Under the pieces are notes generated by a model. The model did no database searches. It was not told the origin of the DNA and saw only the letters and a program-made list of their open reading frames with translations. Shown here piece after piece: positions 8,468 through 16,095 of a DNA stretch of 64,000 bases (position 1 is its first letter; each line of letters opens with the position of its first letter). The DNA is taken from NCBI GenBank assembly GCA_006247105.1, contig CM016925.1, positions 1,302,001 through 1,366,000 of the forward strand, read 5' to 3'. The translations under genes were made by a program, and so were the position numbers. This DNA is from Giardia muris (Eukaryota; Fornicata; Diplomonadida; Hexamitidae).

Positions 8468-9730
8468 ATGGATCAAAAAGAAATGCTTATCACCGGTCAC
8501 TCTCCGCTCGCTCTCCCTGTAATGGCCCTTGCCTCTTCACTCGGGTTGAAGTATGAGACCTCCGAGACGACGCCCTGCGGGTGCACGCTCCCCCACGTCC
8601 ACGACGGCGACGTCCGCATCGCGCACTCCCCCGCGGCCCTCCGCTACATCGCCCGTAAGCATGGAAAGGGTGACATCCTCCTCGGCAAGACCCCCGAGGA
8701 CGAGGCACTGATCGAGCAGGGCGTTTCCCTTGGCGTCCACCTCCAGAACCTTGTACGTGGTGTCGTCATGACCATCCTGATGCCGCAGAGCGTTGCGGCC
8801 TACAACAAGAGCGCAAACATGCGCGGACGCGAGATGATCGAGAAGCTCCTCACCGTCCTCGACAAGCGCTTCCTCGAGAAGACGTTTTACGCCACGGAGC
8901 GTTACACCATTGCCGACTTCGCCCTCGTCGTCCCGGTCGCAGCGGCTCTGGCGAGGCTCTATCCGAAGGACAAGGCCGAGGCATTCCCCAACCTGATTAG
9001 GTGGGCAAGAACAGTCCATGCCATCCCCGGGGTTTCAGATGTCATGAACGAGATCAGCTTCGCAGCCAGCCCACTTCCTATCGAGCCTGTTGTCCAGCCT
9101 GGGCCTCGCCCGGAGGGCTCGCAGTGCATCATCGGGAAGTGCTGTGCCATGAAGCAGACCTGCTCTGATTCCTCCCAGAAGTGCTGTGAGAAGAAGCAGA
9201 CTGAGTCGGCTGGTGCGGCGAAGCCGGTGGACCCATACAGCAAGCTGACGTTTGACATGTACGCCTGGAAGAAGCACTATAAGAACCTGGATTGGGACTC
9301 GAAGGAGAAGTGGGAGCCCTATTTCTTCGAGCACTACGATCCCAAGGAGTACAGCCTCTGGAAGTGTGAGTATATCGACCCATCGGGCTTCAAGGAGGAC
9401 TGGAAGACGAAGAACCTAGTTACCATCTGGCTTCAACGCCTCCGTGGCGAGAAGGCTGACAAGTACACCTTTGGGAACGTCCTCGTCACGAAGGACGAGA
9501 ACAAGGACCACTTCGATATCGTCGGAGTCTTCCTCTTCCCGCTCGACACCGTACCCGAGTGTGTCTCTGAGTGTGGTGGGAGCTCGAGTTTCAAGTTCAC
9601 CCGCCTGGCGATGGACACCGAGGAGGATAAGAAGTTCCTCAGCGACGTCTGGTATTGGCAGGAGGAGTCGGATATCGTCCATAACGGGTACGTCTTTGGG
9701 CGCTGCGTCGACGGTGAGACCTGGCACTGA
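8468..9730 (+). CDS. eEF1G: Translation elongation factor 1B gamma subunit
   Basis: 420 residues. Residues about 1-200 are a glutathione-S-transferase-like domain (IAHSPAALRYIARK near 51-64; the conserved YTIADFALVVPV near 146-157). Residues about 258-420 are the EF1G C-terminal domain (SKLTFDMYAWKKHYKN, YFFEHYDPKEYSLWKCEY, ending EESDIVHNGYVFG). The protein is the structural subunit of the eEF1B complex that recharges eEF1A with GTP. The longest frame starts at TTG 8456; the first ATG is 8468. The linker between domains, normally Lys/Ala/Pro-rich, here carries six cysteines (C220, C225, C226, C232, C239, C240). Third positions are strongly G/C, consistent with high expression. Convergent with the NDC80-like gene, 19 bp away. 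Confidence 0.93.
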   Translation: MDQKEMLITGHSPLALPVMALASSLGLKYETSETTPCGCTLPHVHDGDVRIAHSPAALRYIARKHGKGDILLGKTPEDEALIEQGVSLGVHLQNLVRGVVMTILMPQSVAAYNKSANMRGREMIEKLLTVLDKRFLEKTFYATERYTIADFALVVPVAAALARLYPKDKAEAFPNLIRWARTVHAIPGVSDVMNEISFAASPLPIEPVVQPGPRPEGSQCIIGKCCAMKQTCSDSSQKCCEKKQTESAGAAKPVDPYSKLTFDMYAWKKHYKNLDWDSKEKWEPYFFEHYDPKEYSLWKCEYIDPSGFKEDWKTKNLVTIWLQRLRGEKADKYTFGNVLVTKDENKDHFDIVGVFLFPLDTVPECVSECGGSSSFKFTRLAMDTEEDKKFLSDVWYWQEESDIVHNGYVFGRCVDGETWH

Positions 9731-9749
9731 GCGGTAAACCGGTGGCCCT

Positions 9750-11999
9750 TCACTTCTCCGCGATTGCGCTCTCGAGTTTGCTGACGAGGCGGCATGCCTC
9801 TTGAATCCGTGGCCCTGAGGACTTGATGATCCCGCTCATCTCCGAGAGTTTGAATCGAAGCATTGACAGCTTTTCGCGGCTAAGTTGCCTAAAGGTCGCG
9901 ATGAGAGAGGCGACTTGGCCGCACGTCCTTACGGTATCATCAAGAGCCTGTTGTTGGCGCTCGACGAGCTCGGCGATCGCACGGTTCCGCATGTTCTCTT
10001 GGCTTGTCAAGTCGATGAGTTGGAGGTTAAAGGAATGAATGTCGTTATTGATCTGGTTCAGTTCCCGTGAGACGGATGCTAGCTTTGCATTCATCTCCGA
10101 GGCGAGTTGACCTTGTGCCTCTCTATCCAACCGGTCGCGATCCTTGTAGACGAGTAAACGCTCCTCCAATTGCAGCTGTTCTGCCTGGAGAGAGCTAACG
10201 TTCTTCGTTAGCTCGCTGCTGCGCGTAAGCTCCCGAACCTTGGCATCCTCGAGCTCGGCCATCTTCCCTTCAAGGTCGTTAAGTGCCGTCTGAAGGACAC
10301 GCGTCGTTTTCTGGACGTAGAACTTCGATGACATCGTTGGCCTCCCATCCGAGGCGACAGCCAGGTTTATGGTCTGGCTCGTCGTCAGGTTGATAGTGCG
10401 GTTTGTATCGGGCTCAGGGACATCGTGATCGTGCTCGCCAAACGTTGAGGCTTGATCAAGAGACTCGAGATAAGACCGGGCGTATTTGCTAGTGTTATAA
10501 GCTGTTTCATACTGATGAGAGAGGTCGGCGACGTTGAGACGCAAAGAGGAGAGGTATGCCTGACGTTCAAGTGCTTCCGCTTGCCGGTCCTCGATCCGCT
10601 TCTCAAGATCCTCAACCTCGTTCCGGAGCTGCGAGAGCCGCCCCTTGAGCTTCGTATACTCGTGAACACTTGGGCCCTGGTGCCTTTTCACCTGTTCCCG
10701 AACATCTGCCAATTCCTTTTGAGCCAAGGCATCTTCCTTTTGCAACTCCTCATATCGAGCGGTGACCTCGGCTCGCTCACTATTGATCTCATGCTTATGT
10801 GGCTGTTGGGTCGAATTGGTGAACTTCAAGACACTATCAGTCGAGTCTCGCAAACGCTTGAGATATAAGGCTGAAAGGTGCTCTGCAGTTTCATGGAGTT
10901 GAAGAATATTGTGGGACGTCTGAGCGTCGCGTGCAAGGACCGAAAAGTAATCGTCTGGTAGCTGTATGTTATAGTTCTGTGGCGTAACATCAGTTCTACT
11001 TCGGATAAGAAGGGAACGCTCCAAGATCGAGTAAACCCCATCGAAGAAGGCTGAAGTGGCATTATCGCCGACCACGGGGGTCTTCTCAATAGCACTGAGG
11101 ATGTAATGGATATTCGAGAAAAGGCTTTCAAGCATCGTACAACACTCCCGCCAGGTCGTGTCGTGCTCCATCTTCCGCTTTAAGTACTCGTTCCGGTTCG
11201 TCTCCGCCTCCTTATTGATCTCGTCACGGATCTCGGCGATGACCTTATCACCACCGTGGTCCTTATCCCCGAGGAAGGCCTTATATTTCCTTATCAGGTA
11301 CCCCAGAAACGGGCCCGACGAGAGCTGGGCCTCCACGTCCGGGCTATCGAGGACACGGGCAACGATGGACTTCTTAGGCTGTGGATTGGACACGCCGGTG
11401 AGTGGGTATGTACGATCATCCATATACATGGGATAATCATCGGTGCCTTGAAAGTCCCCCAAACCTGTGTACTGGTCGAAGTGCTCGCGCACGGACTGGA
11501 TATAGAGCCCAATCGCGGCCTCTGCCCCCAGAAGTGCCTGGTACTTGCACAGTACGCGGTTTTGTGTGATATTGCTAAGCTCCGAGGCCTTGAAACCAAA
11601 GGCCGCGGGGAGGGTCGGATCTATCAGCCCGACGGTCTGCATGAGCTCCGCCCAAATCTCGTTATGCTTCCCACTCACAGCCTTCATCGGGGGGACGCCC
11701 AGACGAAGGCATTGAATGATCCTGTTCTGGACTTCACAAAAGGTCTTCATGCTTTGAACGCTTATGGGGCCGGCGGTGGCCGGGTCCTCGTTCTGCTGGA
11801 GGAACTGGGCGACCAAGGCCATATTCTTCTGGACAGACGAGGCATGTTCGGGTCGATTGGATCCCGTGACAGAGGTAATCCGCCGTGTCTGCCGTGCGGT
11901 CTGCCGCGTGTCCGCGTTCCGGCTGACGGACATGGTACCTCGCGCCTGGGCGGTCGAGGCCACGCTTCGTGCCACGAATGCAGACGACGGTCTGGACAT
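9750..11999 (-). CDS. NDC80/HEC1-like coiled-coil protein
   Basis: 749 residues from ATG 11999; the longest frame begins at a GTG (12023), unlikely in a eukaryote. The layout follows kinetochore NDC80: a basic disordered tail (about 1-55, with ARQTRRITSV), a compact helical domain (about 55-190) in the place of the calponin-homology domain, then a long coiled coil (about 390-749, for example LKGRLSQLRNEVEDLEKRIE) interrupted by a loop near 520-560. Human NDC80 has 642 residues. NDC80 links kinetochores to microtubules; the role here is inferred from architecture and weak similarity only. Another long coiled-coil protein cannot be excluded. The upstream minus-strand gene ends 20 bp away. Confidence 0.55.
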   Translation of the reverse strand: MSRPSSAFVARSVASTAQARGTMSVSRNADTRQTARQTRRITSVTGSNRPEHASSVQKNMALVAQFLQQNEDPATAGPISVQSMKTFCEVQNRIIQCLRLGVPPMKAVSGKHNEIWAELMQTVGLIDPTLPAAFGFKASELSNITQNRVLCKYQALLGAEAAIGLYIQSVREHFDQYTGLGDFQGTDDYPMYMDDRTYPLTGVSNPQPKKSIVARVLDSPDVEAQLSSGPFLGYLIRKYKAFLGDKDHGGDKVIAEIRDEINKEAETNRNEYLKRKMEHDTTWRECCTMLESLFSNIHYILSAIEKTPVVGDNATSAFFDGVYSILERSLLIRSRTDVTPQNYNIQLPDDYFSVLARDAQTSHNILQLHETAEHLSALYLKRLRDSTDSVLKFTNSTQQPHKHEINSERAEVTARYEELQKEDALAQKELADVREQVKRHQGPSVHEYTKLKGRLSQLRNEVEDLEKRIEDRQAEALERQAYLSSLRLNVADLSHQYETAYNTSKYARSYLESLDQASTFGEHDHDVPEPDTNRTINLTTSQTINLAVASDGRPTMSSKFYVQKTTRVLQTALNDLEGKMAELEDAKVRELTRSSELTKNVSSLQAEQLQLEERLLVYKDRDRLDREAQGQLASEMNAKLASVSRELNQINNDIHSFNLQLIDLTSQENMRNRAIAELVERQQQALDDTVRTCGQVASLIATFRQLSREKLSMLRFKLSEMSGIIKSSGPRIQEACRLVSKLESAIAEK

Positions 12000-12017
12000 T
12001 CGGCGTTTTTTCGGGCC

Positions 12018-12024
12018 GTTCACT
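12018..12024 (-). promoter_or_regulatory. Poly(A) signal AGTGAAC spanning a stop codon
   Basis: On the minus strand the sequence AGTGAAC matches AGTRAAY and contains the TGA stop (12020-12022) of the gene at 12020-13171. It sits 18 bp before the start of the downstream NDC80-like gene. Confidence 0.6.
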
Positions 12025-13171
12025 GCGCCGCCGCCTTCACGAGGGATTGCGCGGCCTTTACAAAGCCCAAGATCTCCTGCGACGTGTGGGCGTTATGGAG
12101 GGCGGTGCTATCAGCCCAGTTCCGCCGAGCTGACGTATGGAAGGTTTGCGTCTCATCCTCAAACATCCCTGGGATCAATTCAAAGGCCCGTGCCGTCTCG
12201 AGGACTGGCGGCCGCCGCGTCGCAGAGCCACTGCTCATCAATGGAGGGGTGGTCGCCTCACCCTCGAATTGAGAGTTAAAGTTACTCCGAGCTGTGACAC
12301 TTTGTACGACGCCACTGGCTCCACGCTTGTCGGCGCGTGCTATATTCACGAGAGTGGGCACCCCACTAGTCTTGCTAACTCCTGGCGCAGAGTGCCTCCT
12401 CATCCTCCCCGCCGCAGGAGATTCCAACCGTGCGTGTGATGGAGGCAAGAATGGCGCAATAAACTCACTCTCACCTTCTGATTTGTCCCTTCGAGGGCTT
12501 GGAATGGTATCAACCTCCTCGACATCTAATAGGCTCATAGCTGCGGCCACACTCTCAGCCACGGAGCCTGCCTGCTGTAATTCATGGACCTCGGCCGCAG
12601 GCGTGGCGCTGATATGCTTCTCAGAGTCTGGACGCTTACGCTTGAGAGTTGGTGTCTCGTACGGAGTAACTACATGCCCTACCTCACTACCATGTGGTGG
12701 GTAGTACGGATCCTTGTGGGGGGATGTCGTAGCAATGGGAAGAGCTGGACTAGTGCTACGGGACTTGACCTTTGCAAGGAGTCTATTAAACTTCCCCGCT
12801 AGTGTGTCGAAGCGCTGCTCCAGCGTGTTCACCCGCGCCTCGATATCTATCATGCGCGGAAGGACATCCGTCTCAAGGATCGCTTGTGTCTGTTTCTCAA
12901 TGCGTGACCGAATCTTCTTAGGGAGTTCTAGAGATAGCATCTTACAGTAGGCGGCGACTCTAGCCGTTACCTCTTCAAGCTTGCACATCCGGTTCTCCAG
13001 AGTCAAGTGCTCACTCAAAATGGCATCACCGTGGCCAACGAGGTCAATGGGCTCCGGGACGGGTGGGAGGAACTCAGTGAGCATCGGGGTTGGTGGAAGT
13101 GTGCCTGTATCCGGGGGTTCGTATAGCTGGAGAGTCCCGAAGACCCCGGTACGTTCTACCGAGCGGTCCAT
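12020..13171 (-). CDS. Unknown protein with short coiled coil and disordered tail
   Basis: 383 residues from ATG 13171, which lies in the context GCAAAAAATGG. Another ATG at 13183 would overlap the upstream stop by 4 bp and is possible; the longest frame begins at TTG. The N-terminus is Pro-rich (LPPTPMLTEFLPPVPEP), followed by a coiled coil near 55-135 (LENRMCKLEEVTARVAAY; IEARVNTLEQRFDTLAGKF). The rest is Ser/Thr/Pro-rich and probably disordered. No family recognised. It lies directly upstream of the NDC80-like gene on the same strand, which is suggestive but not evidence of a shared complex. Confidence 0.75.
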   Translation of the reverse strand: MDRSVERTGVFGTLQLYEPPDTGTLPPTPMLTEFLPPVPEPIDLVGHGDAILSEHLTLENRMCKLEEVTARVAAYCKMLSLELPKKIRSRIEKQTQAILETDVLPRMIDIEARVNTLEQRFDTLAGKFNRLLAKVKSRSTSPALPIATTSPHKDPYYPPHGSEVGHVVTPYETPTLKRKRPDSEKHISATPAAEVHELQQAGSVAESVAAAMSLLDVEEVDTIPSPRRDKSEGESEFIAPFLPPSHARLESPAAGRMRRHSAPGVSKTSGVPTLVNIARADKRGASGVVQSVTARSNFNSQFEGEATTPPLMSSGSATRRPPVLETARAFELIPGMFEDETQTFHTSARRNWADSTALHNAHTSQEILGFVKAAQSLVKAAAQ

Positions 13172-13179
13172 TTTTTGCT

Positions 13180-13893
13180 TCATAACCAAAGATCATCGCT
13201 CAGCTCGACACTACTCATGGAATCGCTATCCACGTACTCATCCTGCCTACAATCATCGCAAATGCCCTCGGGGGAGCAAAGGCCAGGCTTCCGGCAAGAA
13301 ACGCAAATCATGACACACTCACAGTCTTGGTTCTGTTGAAAAGGGACGTATCCAGAAGCTAACGGACCACACCCCGAAGTTTTCGTTGAGAGGGGGCACA
13401 AGGAACCCCATACTTCCTGTTTAGGAGGTATGGCATGGCGTATCACATCACGTTGTTCAGTATAATCGAGACCTGGAAGTAGTTGCAGTCCCGCTGCCTG
13501 GAGCTCAAGTAAGAGAGAGTTATCACAAGAGGCTAAGGCCCAATAGCCTTGAAGGAGCCACGCTGCAACGTCGACTTCGGAACCGTCACCAAGATCAGTG
13601 CAGAAATCATCACCAAGAACTTGTTGAAGAAAGGCTGCTATCTCCTCCTGCTCTGCCGAAGGGCCATACTCCTGAAAGAACTCAAGGATCTCCTTAGCAA
13701 GAGCTGAGGAGCAAGTAGTGAATTGTTGGATAGAAAGCATATCGGCGGCGAAGATGGCACGAAGGGCATGCCAGGATGAGAGGAGATGGCAAATGAAGGC
13801 GTAGAACGTGGGCCAATCAGGACATCCAAGGTTTGAAGGCCGACCTGATGGCCGATGGCGACAAAGCTGAGACTTATCAACCGTAAGTATCAT
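13180..13893 (-). CDS. TSR2-like pre-rRNA processing factor
   Basis: 237 residues. The pattern of residues about 28-130 matches TSR2: an F/W-rich first helix with SSWHAL (39-44), the EEIAAFLQQVLGDDF helix (83-97) and the DGSEVDVAAWLLQ helix (103-115). TSR2 is the chaperone that delivers ribosomal protein eS26 to the small subunit. The C-terminal part is unusual, with C191, C193, C197, C200, C206, C212 and C215 forming a possible zinc site, and then an acidic end of the kind TSR2 proteins have. The ATG at 13893 has an upstream A-rich stretch (TCCGAAAATG). Assignment by pattern, not by search. Confidence 0.6.
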   Translation of the reverse strand: MILTVDKSQLCRHRPSGRPSNLGCPDWPTFYAFICHLLSSWHALRAIFAADMLSIQQFTTCSSALAKEILEFFQEYGPSAEQEEIAAFLQQVLGDDFCTDLGDGSEVDVAAWLLQGYWALASCDNSLLLELQAAGLQLLPGLDYTEQRDVIRHAIPPKQEVWGSLCPLSTKTSGCGPLASGYVPFQQNQDCECVMICVSCRKPGLCSPEGICDDCRQDEYVDSDSMSSVELSDDLWL

Positions 13894-13963
13894 TTTCGGA
13901 GTAAGTCTGATTCACAATGCGCACGAGATGGGGCTAAGAGAAAGAGAGAAGGGAGCCGGCCAA

Positions 13964-14278
13964 TCAATCGACTTTGATGATATTCATCGCTCTACGTTGC
14001 TTTGGAGTCATTTTCTGTGCTTTCTTCGACGAGATCATCTGAGTGCCCTTCATCAACGCCTCTTCACGGCGAACCCTTCGTTCCTTGCGCTTCGCAGCCG
14101 CTGCCTTAATCCGAGCATTGTTCTGTGATTGAAGCTCCTTCTCAAGCATCCGTGCCTCATGCGCGGCTCTATCGGCGGCTATGCGTTCATGGGTGGGCTT
14201 CTTCGTCTTCCGTGAAAGGACCTTCGTCGTCGACTTCCAGGACTTGGAGAGTGCTGAACCGGTGACGTGGCCTGCCAT
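13964..14278 (-). CDS. Cgr1-family ribosome biogenesis protein
   Basis: 104 residues, very basic. It shows the Cgr1 layout: a conserved start (SKSWKSTTKVLSRKTKK, 11-27), a long charged helix with alternating K/R and E/A (MLEKELQSQNNARIKAAAAK), and a closing KMTPKQRRAMN block. Yeast Cgr1 and human CCDC86 work in 27S pre-rRNA processing in the nucleolus. A short charged helix of this kind is low in information, so the call is moderate. The ATG follows an AT-rich stretch (ATATAAAATGG). The region upstream to 14552 (274 bp) carries the divergent promoters for this gene and the RPC9 gene; nothing else is seen there. Confidence 0.6.
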   Translation of the reverse strand: MAGHVTGSALSKSWKSTTKVLSRKTKKPTHERIAADRAAHEARMLEKELQSQNNARIKAAAAKRKERRVRREEALMKGTQMISSKKAQKMTPKQRRAMNIIKVD

Positions 14279-14552
14279 TTTATATTTCTCTCATAACGTC
14301 ACCTCCCTTTTTGAGAGTGCAGAAAGGGGGGAGGGGTCTTGAGAGGTAGAATCGTATATGAAGTAGGCTGACTGAATGGACATCGTTAATCATAGATTCC
14401 CGTCTGTTTCCTCTAACTCATCTTAGTAGAAGTGACCGGAACCATCTTCTTCCTCATGGATAAGTAATATGAGTTGCTGCTTGGAAAGAGAGGTGCCACT
14501 ATAACGAGGTGGGTACTAGAATAAGAGAAGGACATGAGTATGATTATTTTTC

Positions 14553-14954
14553 ATGCAGGTCCTGAACGCCTCGGTCCCTACGCCTGTGACTAACATCGAG
14601 GTCTTCCATATCCTACGGCATCGGTATTTACGGACCACGAAGCGTGGGGCGGATCAGCTACATCTCTCACGCCAACAATTAACTATCGAACAGCAATTAC
14701 ATCACTATTTGAAGCCTCATGTGAAACACATCACTAAGGAGGCCTTCGAGAAGGTCTGGCGCTTCTTCGACCCAACCAACGGCTTCACAGGGATAGAACG
14801 GCTTCAAATCATCAACGACGTCCCACAATCCTTACCAGAACTCCTTCTAGTCTTACCAGACCTGTATACGCGCTTCTCGGAGGAGCAGATCGTACAGATA
14901 CACGAGCACTTAGACCTCCTCTTGCCCCCACATGAGGAGAGTGACGATGAATGA
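14553..14954 (+). CDS. RPC9: RNA polymerase III subunit RPC9 (CRCP/Rpb4 family)
   Basis: 133 residues. The opening MQVLNASVPTPVTNIEVFHIL matches the family start (VxNxxxxxLTNxEVxxxL). A variable linker follows. Then come the helix QLHHYLKPHVKHITKEAFEKV (48-68), the block ERLQIINDVPQSLPELLLVLPDL (82-104), and RFSEEQIVQIHEHL (107-120). These are the HRDC-like elements of Rpb4/RPC9. RPC9 pairs with RPC8 to form the stalk of RNA polymerase III, which makes tRNA and 5S rRNA. The length is normal for the family and the tail is acidic. Convergent with the phosphatase gene, 23 bp away. Confidence 0.75.
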   Translation: MQVLNASVPTPVTNIEVFHILRHRYLRTTKRGADQLHLSRQQLTIEQQLHHYLKPHVKHITKEAFEKVWRFFDPTNGFTGIERLQIINDVPQSLPELLLVLPDLYTRFSEEQIVQIHEHLDLLLPPHEESDDE

Positions 14955-14975
14955 GAATGAATCCTCAAAGTTTCA

Positions 14976-14982
14976 GTTTACT
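14976..14982 (-). promoter_or_regulatory. Poly(A) signal AGTAAAC containing a stop codon
   Basis: Minus-strand AGTAAAC matches AGTRAAY and contains the TAA stop (14978-14980) of the phosphatase gene. Confidence 0.6.
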
Positions 14983-15994
14983 TCTTAGGCAGGTCTGGCT
15001 TCTCCCGCTCATTATCTGGGACGGCATCGAACTGAAGGAAGCAAATGCCACCTCCACCGTTGGTGTCAATCTCCATCACAGCCGCTAAGTTCTTGCACTT
15101 GTAGAAGTAATTGGGACAGGACCAGCATGTGCAACACTTGTTGTTGAAGTACCACTGGTATCCCTGAGCCGCGAGCTGGTGAGCACGTGTCACAATCTCA
15201 ATCCCATTGTCTCCATTGAACTTCTCAACCGCTTGAGCGCCAAAGAGGAAGCCTGCGCCACGAGTGGATGGAGAAAACATAGACACCTTTGGCTCAGGAT
15301 CTGACCAACAAAGGTCTGTGAAGCTACCCTCAGAAGGAATTTCAAGAGATCTTTGGATCGTACGGATTGAATCCAAGCTTGGACACTTAGGAGAGAGACC
15401 ACCGTGGACCCCAAAGATTCGGTTATCTACAACAGCGGCGATCGGAAGGTAGTCGAAGGAATCGACAAAAAGTTTCCAGACCGCACTATGCATGTAATAA
15501 CGCTGACATTGCTCGTAGAACCCATATACCTGCGTGATTGAACGACATTCATGATTCCCACGGATTAAATAGATCTGGTTCGGATAACATAGCTTTAGCA
15601 AGTAAAGAAGCGTGACAGTCTCGAGAGAGAAGTAACCGCGGTCAACATAGTCACCAAGAAAGAGGTACTTCTTCGGAGTCGGACTAGTACGGAGCGACTT
15701 TGCACTTGCACCATTTGCTACACTCCCCTTGCTGTTTGCGTTGAATGGAATAACAGTCATATTCGCCTGGTTGGGGGCCGAGTTATCAATCCGTCCACCC
15801 ACGTCGAAAAGCTTGACGACGTCGTAGAATTGCCCATGCAAGTCTCCACAGATGTTGATGGGCCCGCTCAGATTCAGGACGTTCGGCTCCTGAGCCAGTA
15901 TCGCCTGCACCCTCCAGACTAGCTCGCGGATGTCGTCCTCTGCGAGCGGCTTTCGTTGCCACGTCAGTTCGAGAAGCTTCTGTGGATCGATCAT
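14978..15994 (-). CDS. PP2A/PP4/PP6-type Ser/Thr phosphatase catalytic subunit
   Basis: 338 residues. All PPP-family metal and phosphate ligands are present: GDLHG (50-54), GDYVDRG (114-120), GNHE (146-149), HGG (197-199) and RAHQL (270-274). ITQVYGFYEQC (153-163) and LQFD near the end place it in the PP2A/PP4/PP6 branch rather than PP1. Two oddities: an insertion of about 35 polar residues (72-108) between the GDLHG and GDYVDRG strands, and a C-terminus ending in DLPKK instead of the PP2A YFL tail that is normally methylated. The usual SAPNYCYRC is SCPNYFYKC within a cysteine-rich stretch (287-300). ATG in the context TAAAATATG. Confidence 0.92.
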   Translation of the reverse strand: MIDPQKLLELTWQRKPLAEDDIRELVWRVQAILAQEPNVLNLSGPINICGDLHGQFYDVVKLFDVGGRIDNSAPNQANMTVIPFNANSKGSVANGASAKSLRTSPTPKKYLFLGDYVDRGYFSLETVTLLYLLKLCYPNQIYLIRGNHECRSITQVYGFYEQCQRYYMHSAVWKLFVDSFDYLPIAAVVDNRIFGVHGGLSPKCPSLDSIRTIQRSLEIPSEGSFTDLCWSDPEPKVSMFSPSTRGAGFLFGAQAVEKFNGDNGIEIVTRAHQLAAQGYQWYFNNKCCTCWSCPNYFYKCKNLAAVMEIDTNGGGGICFLQFDAVPDNEREKPDLPKK

Positions 15995-16095
15995 ATTTTA
16001 CTAGGTCAGCTTTTATAAGAGAATCCTAGGATGACCTCCTTCAGGACTAGGATATAGGGCCTAAGACCTATCGGGTGTACAGGGGGGAAAAGAAA

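Noticed and set aside
8490..9019. Long minus-strand frames opposite eEF1B-gamma
   Set aside because: They are mirror frames caused by the G/C-rich third positions of a clearly real gene.
11256..12704. Plus-strand frames opposite the NDC80-like and the 383-residue genes
   Set aside because: They are antisense to coherent coiled-coil coding sequence and have irregular, low-quality composition.
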